21,825 nucleotides of DNA. Source: Planctomycetaceae bacterium (GTDB lineage: Bacteria; Planctomycetota; Planctomycetia; Pirellulales; UBA1268). Of the stretch, positions 14,823-21,825 are shown piece after piece. The position numbers and the translations under genes were made by a program. The notes beneath the pieces are model-generated. The model worked only from the letters and a program-made list of their open reading frames with translations, did no database searches and had not been told where the DNA came from. The DNA is taken from contig CANHYS010000005.1 of NCBI GenBank assembly GCA_947464585.1, positions 1 to 21,825 on the forward strand, read 5' to 3'. Numbering within the stretch: position 1 is the stretch's first letter; the number at the start of each line of letters is the position of its first letter.

Positions 14823-15988
14823 CGGCCCGCACCGGGAATGAGAGCCGCGGCATGGCAGCCGCGGGCAAGGGTCGCGTGCACCCGGCCGAATCGAAGGCCT
14901 TCGTCGATCCGACGACCGGCGCGGCATTGCGGCAGGTGACGACCCACCCGTCAATCCACCACCATCCGTTCTATTACCTGCCGGCCTACGACGATGCGAT
15001 GGAGCGGCTCGTGTTCGTGTCGCACCGCACGGGTCGTCCTCAGATCTTCGTCGAGGAGCGGGCAACCGGCCGGCTCGTGCAGCTCACCGACCGCGACGAC
15101 GTCAACGAGTGGAGCGTGCATCCCTCGTACGACGGCCGATACGTCTACTTCACGGCCGGCTGCGGCGCCTGGCGGGTTGCGACGGGAGCCAGCCTTCGCG
15201 AGGAGTGCCTCGCCGACTTTGGTGACGTGCCGATGATCCCGCCGGGGATGGTGGGGGACGCCATGGGCACGACGTCGCTTTCGACCGACGGCCGCTGGTG
15301 GGCTGTGCCGGTGAAGTATGGCAAGGGGCACGGCAACATCGCCCGGCTGCACGTGATCGACACGACTACGGGCTCGGTCTCGACCGCCTGCGAGCATGAC
15401 TCGATCGGCCATCCGCAGTTTCATCCCGACGATTCGTCGCTGATTCGTTTTGGCGGCCGCTTCACTGACCGGATTCACGTGGTGAATCGCGACGGCAGCG
15501 GCCACCGGCTCGCGTACGCCAGAGACGCTGCCAAAAAAGAATGGGTGGTGCACGAGATGTGGATGCCGCGGAGTGCCGTCGGCGGCCGCAACGAGATCGT
15601 GACGGTCGTCTGGCCGCACGGCATGATCGGGATCGACGTCGACTCCGAAGCCGTGCGGCGGGTGACCGATTTTCCCGCATGGCACCCGTGCGTCTCCCGC
15701 GACGGCCGCTCGTGCGTGACCGACACGAAGCACCCCGACCGGGGTCTCTTTCTCTTCGACCCGTCGGTGGGCCCGCAGTCACCCGTTGTGCCGCTCGCCG
15801 ACAGCCGCTCGAGCAACGCCGGCGATCACTGGAACGGCGACCACTGCCCCTACGACGACGGCCCTGTAAAAGTCTTCGCCCCGCAGCACACCCACCCGCA
15901 TCCGGCCTTCTCCCCCGACCGCTCGCTGGTCGTGTTCACGAGTGACTCGAGCGGTATCGCCCAGCTGTACGAGATCACGCTGCGATGA
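14819..15988 (+). CDS. Oligogalacturonate lyase-like beta-propeller (PL22 type)
   Basis: 389 residues from the ATG that overlaps the upstream stop; an ATG at 14633 would add an unlikely 62-residue tail read from another gene's frame. The repeated blades match the PL22/TolB-like propeller: HHHPFYYLPAYDDAMERLVFVSHRTGRPQIF, QLTDRDDVNEWSVHPSYDGRYVYFTAG, IGHPQFHPDD, VVHEMWMP and HPAFSPDRSLVVFTSDSSGIAQLYEI. The metal-binding pattern of PL22 lyases (Q-x-x-H-x-H, from memory of the Yersinia enzyme) is present as Q356, H359 and H361, with H289 in the place expected for the fourth ligand. No signal peptide is seen, so it probably acts in the cytoplasm on short pectic fragments. Whether it acts on galacturonate or another uronate is unproved. 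Confidence 0.8.
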   Translation: MTARTGNESRGMAAAGKGRVHPAESKAFVDPTTGAALRQVTTHPSIHHHPFYYLPAYDDAMERLVFVSHRTGRPQIFVEERATGRLVQLTDRDDVNEWSVHPSYDGRYVYFTAGCGAWRVATGASLREECLADFGDVPMIPPGMVGDAMGTTSLSTDGRWWAVPVKYGKGHGNIARLHVIDTTTGSVSTACEHDSIGHPQFHPDDSSLIRFGGRFTDRIHVVNRDGSGHRLAYARDAAKKEWVVHEMWMPRSAVGGRNEIVTVVWPHGMIGIDVDSEAVRRVTDFPAWHPCVSRDGRSCVTDTKHPDRGLFLFDPSVGPQSPVVPLADSRSSNAGDHWNGDHCPYDDGPVKVFAPQHTHPHPAFSPDRSLVVFTSDSSGIAQLYEITLR

Positions 15989-15990
15989 CG

Positions 15991-16398
15991 TCACTCGCCA
16001 AGTTTGCAAAGAAAATCAGCGGGCGTCAGGATGGCGATGCCGCGAAACGGGCTCAGCGACAGGAGATCCTGATCTCCCGAGACGATGTGAGTAGCCCTTC
16101 CCTCGATTGCCAGTTCGAGAAACTTGTCATCCTTGGGGTCTCGGCATTCCCGCAGTCGGATCGTCGCGACCACGTCCTCAGCATCGCGAATGTAGGCTGC
16201 AAGAAACTCGAGCCGCTGGTCCTCGCTTACATATGCAGAGAGTTTTGGCCGTCGCAGCACATCGTCCAGTTCTTCGAGTGTTGCTTCGGAAACCAGCAAC
16301 CGCCCACGCTGCCGAGCCGCGTCAAAGGCTCGTCTGGGCGGCGATCGAAGGAGCATCAGCGCGCTGGCAATAACGTTGGTGTCGAAGACGACGCGCAC
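15991..16398 (-). CDS. PIN-domain toxin (putative type II toxin, ribonuclease)
   Basis: 135 residues from a GTG start. The PIN active-site acids are visible: D6 in VVFDTNVI, E42/E43 in ATLEELDDVL, D90/D91 in RDPKDDKFLELA and D109/D111 in IVSGDQDLL. It resembles the PIN group annotated as toxin component of toxin-antitoxin systems (COG1569). PIN toxins cleave RNA with Mg2+ or Mn2+. The gene begins one base after the antitoxin stop, so it depends on the antitoxin transcript and probably on translational coupling. It converges on the lyase gene with only two bases between their stop codons. Confidence 0.88.
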   Translation of the reverse strand: MRVVFDTNVIASALMLLRSPPRRAFDAARQRGRLLVSEATLEELDDVLRRPKLSAYVSEDQRLEFLAAYIRDAEDVVATIRLRECRDPKDDKFLELAIEGRATHIVSGDQDLLSLSPFRGIAILTPADFLCKLGE

Positions 16399-16399
16399 A

Positions 16400-16630
16400 T
16401 CAACCCTCGCCGAGTATCGACGAGAGCGATTCGGGCGTCAGACCTTTTGCCATCGCCGCACGCCCCACCTCGTCCAAAATGTCGTCGAGCGGCCGCGCGG
16501 GCCGAGTCGTCAACTCTCGGAGCCGCAGCCGTAACAGCAACTGCAGCCGCCGTTGCTGATCCGCAGACGCGGATTGATAGGCGTCGGCAGTCGAGGCATC
16601 CACGGGAATGGCGATGACTGGAATACTCAT
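16400..16630 (-). CDS. Antitoxin partner of PIN toxin
   Basis: 76 residues: MSIPVIAIPVDASTADAYQSASADQQ..., then a leucine/arginine-rich helix (LQLLLRLRLREL), then a helical C-terminus ILDEVGRAAMAKGLTPESLSSILGEG. Short proteins of this shape precede PIN toxins in many bacteria and cyanobacteria. The start IPV-xx-STADAYQSAS resembles a beta-strand/helix DNA-binding or dimer part, and the C-terminus would wrap the toxin. The frame continues upstream as a shadow of the DUF6807 gene; I chose the ATG at 16628-16630 because the family-like sequence begins there. Confidence 0.75.
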   Translation of the reverse strand: MSIPVIAIPVDASTADAYQSASADQQRRLQLLLRLRLRELTTRPARPLDDILDEVGRAAMAKGLTPESLSSILGEG

Positions 16631-17594
16631 GCATCGAATTATAGCTGTTGCGTGCTGTTTGTGCACTGCATTCTCGGCTGCCCCTGCGGCCGACTTCGCC
16701 ATGAAGCGCGAGCCGGATCGGCTCGTGGTCACCGCCGGCGGCGGCGGCGAGCCCGTGGCGTCGTACGTGTTCGCCGACCCGGTCGTCGGGCGGCCGGCGT
16801 TCCGCGATGTCGCGGCTTCCGGCGGCACGACCATCACGCGGCCCTGCCCGCCGCGGAAGGGCGTCGATGCCGACGACCACGCCACGATCCATCCGGGCGT
16901 CTGGCTCTGCTTCAGCGATCTGTCGGGGGCCGACCCCTGGCGGCACAAGACGGCCGTGCGATTCGCGGGCTTCGACGGCGAGCCGGCGGTCGTCGATGGG
17001 GCCGCCCGGTTCACGGCGAAGATCGAGTATCTCGCTGCGGCCGCCAACACGCCCGAAGCACCAGTCGTCTGCCGCGAACGGTCGACCGTGTCGATCCAGG
17101 ATCGAGAGATCGACGGCGCCGCTGTCCGCCTCCTGCTCTGGGAAGCGGAACTCACGCCCGGTGGGAATCAGCCGCTGGTCTTCGGCGACGTCGAAGAGAT
17201 GGGCCTTGGCCTCCGCCTCGCCACGCCACTTTCGCCAGCCCGCGGTGGCCGCTATCTCGCCAGCCACGGCGGCACCAACGAGAAGGGCATCTTCGGCCGC
17301 GTGGCCGCGTGGGTCGATGCCTCCGGCACGATCGACGGCCGCCGTGTGGGCGCGACCGTGATCGATCTCGCCGGAAATCCTCGCGAGCCCTTCTTCCACG
17401 CTCGCGACTATGGGGTCGTGCTCGCCAATGCGTTCGGCCGCAAAGCCTACGGCGGCAAGGATCCGCCGCCGCCCGTCACGCTCGCGCCGGGCAAGTCATT
17501 GCAACTGCGATACGCGATCCTCCTTCACGGCGACGTGCCCGACGAGCGTCTCGCCGGGCTCGTCGATCACGTCCGGGCGGAGGCAGCGCGATGA
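16629..17594 (+). CDS. DUF6807 family exported protein (PmoA-like annotation)
   Basis: 321 residues from the ATG at 16629. MHRIIAVACCLCTAFSAAPAAD is a clear signal peptide. The body matches the family often labelled 'PmoA' or DUF6807: YVFADPVVGRPAFRDV, TRPCPPRKGVDADDHATIHPGVWLCFSDLSGADPWRHK, VRLLLWEAELTP, FGDVEEMGLGLRLATPLSP, NEKGIFGRVAAWVDASGTIDG and FHARDYGVVLANAFGRKAYG. The name is an annotation habit; there is no evidence for methane oxidation. An ATG at 16608 would add seven residues. It shares the CATG at 16628-16631 with the divergent antitoxin start. Its stop overlaps the MFS start by four bases (ATGA), which couples the two. Role unknown, likely carbohydrate-related. Confidence 0.82.
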   Translation: MHRIIAVACCLCTAFSAAPAADFAMKREPDRLVVTAGGGGEPVASYVFADPVVGRPAFRDVAASGGTTITRPCPPRKGVDADDHATIHPGVWLCFSDLSGADPWRHKTAVRFAGFDGEPAVVDGAARFTAKIEYLAAAANTPEAPVVCRERSTVSIQDREIDGAAVRLLLWEAELTPGGNQPLVFGDVEEMGLGLRLATPLSPARGGRYLASHGGTNEKGIFGRVAAWVDASGTIDGRRVGATVIDLAGNPREPFFHARDYGVVLANAFGRKAYGGKDPPPPVTLAPGKSLQLRYAILLHGDVPDERLAGLVDHVRAEAAR

Positions 17595-18865
17595 GCGACG
17601 ATGATCATGCCACCGTGCCGCTCTCGCCTCGCGGCCGTGCGGCCGTGCTGGCGGCGGCGTTCCTGGGGCTCGTGTTCGACGGGTTCGAACTGGGCCTCAT
17701 GCCGGTGGCGTCGCTCTCCGTGACCAAGAGCCTCATGGGCGAGGCTTTCACTCCGGCCGCCGGCGGCGACTGGTTCGCCCGTTACACCGCGGCACTGATG
17801 TTCGGAGCGGCGATTGGCGGTGTAGTGCTCGGACGATTCGGTGACCGGTTCGGTCGCGCCCGCGGCCTGGGCGCGAGCATTCTACTCTATTCGCTCGGTG
17901 CAGCTGCGGGCGGCTTTGTCACGTCGCAGGACCAGCTGCTCCTGCTGCGGTTCCTCGTGGGGCTCGGTGTCGGCGGGGTGTGGCCCAACGGCATCGCGCT
18001 GGTTGCCGAGAGCTGGCCGGCGGCGAGCAAGGCGACCGTGTCGGGCGTGATGGCGGCGGGCATCAACGTCGGCATCATCGCGCTCTCGCAGTGCGGCAGG
18101 ATCTCGCCGATCACGCCAGACTCGTGGCGGTGGCTCTTTCAGATCGCGGGGCTGCCGGCGTTGCTGGGCCTGGCGGTGCTCACGGCGATCCCTGAGTCGC
18201 CGCAGTGGCTCGCCCGCCGCGCACGCGGCGCCACCGAGGGCGACTCGCCGCGGCCGGCGCTTTTCGGGCGGCAGCTCCGCCGCACTACGCTCGCCGCGAT
18301 CCTGATCGCCAGCATCCCGATGGTCGGCGCCTGGTCGGCCAGCAAGTGGATGATCCCATGGGCCGACGCCGTTGCCGGCCCGGCCGATGCCGCCTACAAG
18401 GCCGTCACGCAGGGCTGGTGGGCGGCGGGGTCGCTCGCCGGAAGCTTCGTGGGCGCCCTGCTCGTCAGCTGGCTCGGCCGCCGAGCGAGCTACGTCCTGA
18501 TCAGCTTGGGGGCCACGGCGGCGACGCTTGCGATGTTCAACCTCACGGCACCGCTTGAGCCTGGATTCCACCCGACCGTCTGTGTGCAGGGGTTCTTCTC
18601 AACACTGTTCTTCGGCTGGCTGGCGGTCTACCTGCCATCGGTTTTTCCCGTCGAGGTGCGGGCAGCGGGGAGCGGCCTGGCCTACAACGCCGGTCGCTTC
18701 GTGACGGCGGCGGGCGTGCTCGTGGCCGGAACGCTCTTCACGGTGCTCGGAGGCGACTACGTGCGGGTCGGATCGTTGTGTAGCCTCGTCTATGCGTTGG
18801 GCATCGCGGCGATCTGGCTCACGCCCGCTGGTGCTTACCCGGCCCGCCGGGCCTGCAATAGTTGA
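17591..18865 (+). CDS. MFS transporter (sugar/organic-acid type)
   Basis: 424 residues with about 12 hydrophobic segments. The first helix carries FLGLVFDGFELGLMPVAS, a motif typical of aromatic-acid/sugar MFS subfamilies. Loop 2-3 has the MFS signature GRFGDRFGRARG (81-92). FLVGLGVGGVWPNGIALVAESWP lies near the fourth helix, and IPESPQWLARRARG ends the first half; FLYVYLPSVFPVEVRAAGSGLAYNAGR-type sequence ends the second half. It probably imports a small acid or sugar, using proton motive force. The start ATG overlaps the DUF6807 stop, so both belong to one operon, suggesting a substrate linked to that protein. A longer frame read upstream belongs to antisense and shadow sequence. Confidence 0.9.
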   Translation: MSDDDHATVPLSPRGRAAVLAAAFLGLVFDGFELGLMPVASLSVTKSLMGEAFTPAAGGDWFARYTAALMFGAAIGGVVLGRFGDRFGRARGLGASILLYSLGAAAGGFVTSQDQLLLLRFLVGLGVGGVWPNGIALVAESWPAASKATVSGVMAAGINVGIIALSQCGRISPITPDSWRWLFQIAGLPALLGLAVLTAIPESPQWLARRARGATEGDSPRPALFGRQLRRTTLAAILIASIPMVGAWSASKWMIPWADAVAGPADAAYKAVTQGWWAAGSLAGSFVGALLVSWLGRRASYVLISLGATAATLAMFNLTAPLEPGFHPTVCVQGFFSTLFFGWLAVYLPSVFPVEVRAAGSGLAYNAGRFVTAAGVLVAGTLFTVLGGDYVRVGSLCSLVYALGIAAIWLTPAGAYPARRACNS

Positions 18866-18890
18866 TACTACTCGGCTCCGGGGCGTCAGC

Positions 18891-18931
18891 GATGGGATGG
18901 GATGGGATGGGATGGGATGGGATGGGATGGG
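18891..18931 (+). repeat. (GATGG)8 tandem repeat, potential G-quadruplex
   Basis: Eight perfect GATGG units plus one G. Read in phase this gives eight GGG runs separated only by AT, a pattern that can form a stable parallel G-quadruplex on the plus strand. It starts 25 bases after the MFS stop codon. The complementary strand is (CCATC)n. A perfect pentamer is also prone to slippage, so its length may vary between strains. Confidence 0.9.
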
Positions 18932-18951
18932 CTTCGCTCTCTTCCAAGACT

Positions 18952-19028
18952 GCTTCGCAGGATACGAAGCGAGGCACCAGCGACCTGCGGTCGCCAAGCG
19001 GCTTATTGAGGACAGGCATCCGCCTGTC
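18952..19028 (+). repeat. Cluster of three perfect hairpins in intergenic DNA
   Basis: Three perfect inverted repeats in a row. GCTTCG at 18952-18957 pairs with CGAAGC at 18965-18970. GCGACC at 18980-18985 pairs with GGTCGC at 18989-18994. GACAGGC at 19011-19017 pairs with GCCTGTC at 19022-19028. Loops are seven, three and four bases. A weaker fourth stem, GTCG-TGG-CGAC, overlaps at 19026-19036. They lie between the convergent MFS and ABC genes and lack a T-run. They may be a bidirectional transcription end, a REP-like element or a structured RNA. Confidence 0.6.
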
Positions 19029-19059
19029 GTGGCGACACGATGCCATGTTTCGCGTGAAG

Positions 19060-19878
19060 CTAGCTGCTCGCGCTGCGGTACTTCGCCAGGGCCGCCTGGA
19101 AGACGAGCCGTGAGATCACCAGTGATGCCGAAGCCGCGATCAGGGCGGCCGCGATCAGCCCCCACGATTCACCCGAGAGGGGCATCGCGATCGCGCGGGC
19201 AGGGACGTTCACGACGAGCAGGATTGGGATCACGAACGTGCAGAGCATGCGGAGCGGCCCGCCCCAGGGGCCGGAGTAGATCTCGGCCGGATAGCGGGAG
19301 AAGTTGGTGAGATAGAACCAGAAATCGTAGAGGCTCTGGTTGCGACCGAGAAAGATCGTGGCCGCCGCGAGCATGATGATGAGGCTATAGAGGATCACCA
19401 CGCCGCAGAGGATCAGAAGCGGATAGAGCAGCCACGCCACCGGCGACGGCACGTGATCCATGCGGGAGACCGCCCAGCCGAGGAGTCCGACGCCCACCAG
19501 CCCGTTGGCAAACGACGAAAAGTCGACCCGATGCATCGAGAGCATGAACTGCGCGTCGAGCGGTTGCACGAGGATGGCATCCAGGCCACCGGTGCGGACC
19601 ATCTCGGTGAGTTCCTCGGCGCTCGGCATGAAGAGGGCCTGCACGATCGAGTTGATGATCAGGCCGGTTGCCACGAAGGCGAAGAACGGCTCCTTCGACC
19701 AGCCGGTGTTTCTGCCAATCTCCGACGTGAAGGTGAAGATCAGCAGATAGAAGGCGAGGTTCATCGACATCCAGCCGAGGCTTGTCACGCACTCCAGCAG
19801 AAAGTTGGCGCGAAACGTCATGTCGCGGACGAGACACGCCCGCGCAAACGTCAAAAAGATGGAGAAGTAGCGGTTCAT
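19060..19878 (-). CDS. ABC transporter permease (ABC-2 type, COG3694-like)
   Basis: 272 residues with about six membrane segments. Readable segments include LGWMSMNLAFYLLIFTFT, FFAFVATGLIINSIVQALFM, LVGVGLLGWAVS, VAWLLYPLLILCGVVILYSLIIMLAAATIF, MLCTFVIPILLVVNVPA and LIAAALIAASASLVISRLVFQAAL. The N-terminus (MNRYFSIFLTFARACLVRDMTFRANFLLECVTSLGW) and the loop ELTEMVRTGGLDAILVQPLDAQFML are hallmarks of this permease class. It is the partner of the next permease in a two-permease exporter. A good ribosome site, GGAGGG at 19891-19896, lies in the end of the upstream gene. Substrate unknown. Confidence 0.9.
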   Translation of the reverse strand: MNRYFSIFLTFARACLVRDMTFRANFLLECVTSLGWMSMNLAFYLLIFTFTSEIGRNTGWSKEPFFAFVATGLIINSIVQALFMPSAEELTEMVRTGGLDAILVQPLDAQFMLSMHRVDFSSFANGLVGVGLLGWAVSRMDHVPSPVAWLLYPLLILCGVVILYSLIIMLAAATIFLGRNQSLYDFWFYLTNFSRYPAEIYSGPWGGPLRMLCTFVIPILLVVNVPARAIAMPLSGESWGLIAAALIAASASLVISRLVFQAALAKYRSASS

Positions 19879-19884
19879 GAGGCC

Positions 19885-20775
19885 CTACCCTCCGAATGCG
19901 CTGTAGCGACGCGTGCCCCGCCACCAGGCGATCCGGCAGGCGACGGCCATCACCACCACCCAGCCCGCCTCGATGGCGAGATCGCGGGCCAGCGTGGCAC
20001 CTTGGATCTTGCCGAGCCAGACGGCCGCTGGAAAGTAGGCGGTGTATTCAAACGGCAGCCAGCGGATGACGTCGGCGGCCGACACACCGGCAATGCCGGT
20101 GGGAATGCCCGCCAGCATGTCGATCGGAAACATGTGGCCCGAGAGGAGATACTGCACGAGCATGTAGGCGAAGATGATGCTCGACACTTCCAGGAACCAG
20201 AAGCCGAGCATGCCGAGCGTGGCCTCCATGAAGAAGCCGAGCAGGAACGAGAGCACGAGCGACAACACGTAGGCGACTATCGTGACGGCGTCGGGGACCG
20301 GCGGAAAATAGCTCCGGCAGACGTAGAACACCCCGGCGAACGGCAGGATCGCCACGATGTAGTAGACGAGCTTGTGGGCGATCCGCGCCGCCAACAGGTA
20401 GGAGACGTAGTCGACCGGCTGCACGAGGTATTTCTTGACGGAGCCGTCGCGGACGCTGCGGGCGATGCCGCCGGAGAGGCCTGGCATGCTGGAAAAGGCA
20501 CGCGTCACCATCGTGAGCAGGTAGTAGGCGACGATGTCGTTCCGCGAGTAGCCGGCGATGTCGCCGCGGCTGGTGGCATTGAAGACGGCGGTCCAGAGAA
20601 AGACCTGTGTCACGATCGGCAGGAATCGCATCAGCGTGCCGATGATGAAGTCGCCTCTGTAAACGAGACGTTCCTCCAGACAGATCGCAAGCATCGTGAA
20701 CCAGGTCCGCAGGCCGGCGAATGGTCCGCCTGTCACGTGCGGCGGACCGCGGCCGATGGAGGCGTCGCTGCTCAT
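19885..20775 (-). CDS. ABC transporter permease (ABC-2 type, COG4587-like)
   Basis: 296 residues with about six membrane segments. The part FTMLAICLEERLVYRGDFIIGTLMRFLPIVTQVFLWTAVF and the loop SRNDIVAYYLLTMVTRAFSSMPGLSGGIARSVRDGSVKKYLVQPVDY are typical of this class. LSFLLGFFMEATLGMLGFWFLEVSSI and the last helix AGWVVVMAVACRIAWWRGTRRYSAFGG complete it. About 20 residues precede the first helix. Its start overlaps the ATPase stop by four bases (ATGA), with GGAGG just upstream. It ends six bases before the second permease. Together the two probably form the membrane channel of an exporter. Confidence 0.9.
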   Translation of the reverse strand: MSSDASIGRGPPHVTGGPFAGLRTWFTMLAICLEERLVYRGDFIIGTLMRFLPIVTQVFLWTAVFNATSRGDIAGYSRNDIVAYYLLTMVTRAFSSMPGLSGGIARSVRDGSVKKYLVQPVDYVSYLLAARIAHKLVYYIVAILPFAGVFYVCRSYFPPVPDAVTIVAYVLSLVLSFLLGFFMEATLGMLGFWFLEVSSIIFAYMLVQYLLSGHMFPIDMLAGIPTGIAGVSAADVIRWLPFEYTAYFPAAVWLGKIQGATLARDLAIEAGWVVVMAVACRIAWWRGTRRYSAFGG

Positions 20776-21818
20776 GCGGTCGCCTCCGCCATCGGGGCCG
20801 CGGCGCCGGCGCGGAACAGCGTCGCCACGATCTCCTCGAGCGGCACGTCCTCCACCGATACGTCGCGGACGCTCTCGCTGCGGAGGATCTCTGGCAGCAC
20901 GTCGGCGATCCGCGTGCGATCGATGCGGAGCGTGACCCTTGGCCCCCGGATCTCACAGGGGAAACCGAACCGTTCCATCTGCCCTGGTGCCGGCGTGGCA
21001 TCGAGGTCGAGCGTGACGATCTTGTGCGTCGTGAACCGATCGACGATCTCGCTCAGCGGCCCGTCGTGGAGGATGCTGCCGTGCGTGATCACCACCACGC
21101 GCTCGCAGAGGGCGGCGACGTCTTTCATGTAGTGCGTCGTGAGCACCACGGTGACCCGTCGTTCGGCCTGCACAGCTTTGAGGAAACCGTGGATGGTGTG
21201 CTGGGCGACGACGTCGAGGCCGATCGTCGGCTCGTCCAGAAACAGCACCTCCGGCTCGTGCAGGAGTGCGGCGACCAGTTCCAGCTTCATCCGCTCGCCC
21301 AGCGAGAGTTCGCGGACGGGCTGGAGCATGAGCTTGCGCACGCCGAGCAGGTCGACCAGTTCATCACGGGTGCGTTCAAAGCGGGCGGGCTCGATCCGGT
21401 AGATCTCCTTGTGGAGCCGAAAACTCTCGGCGGCGGGCAGGTCCCACCAGAGCTGGTTGCGCTGGCCCATCACGAGGGCGAACCGCCGCCGGAAGTCGTC
21501 GGTGCGTTCCCACGGCACGTGGCCGAGCACGCGGGCGGTGCCCCGCGAGGGCGTGATGATCCCGGAGAGCAATTTGAGAAAGGTCGTCTTGCCGGCGCCG
21601 TTGGGGCCCAGCAGCGCCACGAACTCGCCCCGGCCTACCGTGAGGCTCGCGCCGCGGAGCGCCTCCACGACCCGGCTCGTGCGGTGGAAGAGGCCCGTGA
21701 CGCTCGCCAGCAGGCCCTCAGGCTTGTCGTAGACGCTGTATTCCTTGGCAAGCGAGTCGACCGTGATGACGGCGTCGGCGGCGCCTTCGGCAGGCCCGCT
21801 CCGATTGGAGTTGTGCAT
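20772..21818 (-). CDS. ABC transporter ATP-binding protein (COG4586-like)
   Basis: 348 residues. Walker A GPNGAGKTT (71-79), Q-loop Q119, signature LSLGERMKLE (171-180), Walker B VLFLDEPTIGLD (191-202) and H-loop H229 in LTTHYM are all intact, so it should hydrolyse ATP. The long N-terminal part before Walker A (KEYSVYDKPEGLLASVTGLFHRTSRVVEALRG) and the extra C-terminal domain after the H-loop are marks of COG4586. The gene starts seven bases from the window edge, so its promoter is outside. First gene of a three-gene operon with two permeases. Members of this class mostly lack an assigned substrate. Confidence 0.93.
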   Translation of the reverse strand: MHNSNRSGPAEGAADAVITVDSLAKEYSVYDKPEGLLASVTGLFHRTSRVVEALRGASLTVGRGEFVALLGPNGAGKTTFLKLLSGIITPSRGTARVLGHVPWERTDDFRRRFALVMGQRNQLWWDLPAAESFRLHKEIYRIEPARFERTRDELVDLLGVRKLMLQPVRELSLGERMKLELVAALLHEPEVLFLDEPTIGLDVVAQHTIHGFLKAVQAERRVTVVLTTHYMKDVAALCERVVVITHGSILHDGPLSEIVDRFTTHKIVTLDLDATPAPGQMERFGFPCEIRGPRVTLRIDRTRIADVLPEILRSESVRDVSVEDVPLEEIVATLFRAGAAAPMAEATA

Positions 21819-21825
21819 GCGGGAA

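Noticed and set aside
16553..17590. 770-residue frame that would extend the MFS protein by 346 residues
   Set aside because: The extension is an arginine-rich shadow of the DUF6807 gene; the MFS protein has a proper start at 17591 coupled to that gene's stop.
18891..19028. CRISPR array or coding repeat at the GATGG tract and hairpins
   Set aside because: No repeat-spacer pattern; the tract is a simple pentamer repeat and the three hairpins differ in sequence.
19453..21132. 559-residue plus-strand frame opposite the ABC operon
   Set aside because: It is rich in H, E, R and D without domains, and runs antisense to three well-supported ABC genes; a frame shadow in GC-rich DNA.

Overview
The window is about 21.8 kb of GC-rich bacterial DNA. 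Its gene content points to Planctomycetota, probably a Pirellulales-like lineage. The signature families are two DUF1559 pseudopilin-like proteins, a PSCyt1/DUF1549/DUF1553 (PSD1) cytochrome, a DUF1501 protein, a PVC-type beta-propeller/HEAT/CxxCH protein and a DUF6807 (PmoA-like) protein. I assigned the taxon from these families, not from any marker gene.

Layout. Positions 2-274 hold the 3' end of a LacI-type regulator. It converges on a secreted GH71-like glycoside hydrolase on the minus strand (383-1729). Between 1929 and 5272 lies a tandemly duplicated cassette. Each copy has a direct-repeat motif, a leader with a conserved hairpin, a DUF1559 gene, a small lipoprotein gene with a carboxypeptidase-regulatory-like fold, and a short repeat at the stop codon. 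The two copies are almost identical through the leader and the pilin-like N-terminus, then diverge abruptly. Just beyond the second trailing repeat is a 48-residue stump of an amidohydrolase on the minus strand.

From 5573 to 17594 the plus strand carries what looks like an oxidative and carbohydrate/uronate-type catabolic region: PSD1 cytochrome, DUF1501 protein, PVC-type cytochrome, DapA-superfamily enzyme, PL22-like oligogalacturonate lyase and DUF6807 protein. An MFS transporter (17591-18865) overlaps the DUF6807 gene by four bases. A PIN-toxin/antitoxin pair on the minus strand (15991-16630) interrupts this run, and its start codon overlaps that of the DUF6807 gene. The last block, on the minus strand (19060-21818), is a compact ABC exporter operon: an ATPase and two six-helix permeases.

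Non-coding signals may be the newest part. A ten-base-period direct repeat, GTTGC-N5-GTTGCGCA, occurs four times. Each copy lies upstream of a secreted or envelope gene: both DUF1559 genes, the PSD1 gene and the PVC cytochrome gene. This suggests a shared regulator. Between the MFS gene and the ABC operon lies a (GATGG)8 tract, which gives eight GGG runs spaced by AT and so could fold as a G-quadruplex. Three perfect short hairpins follow it within about 80 bases.
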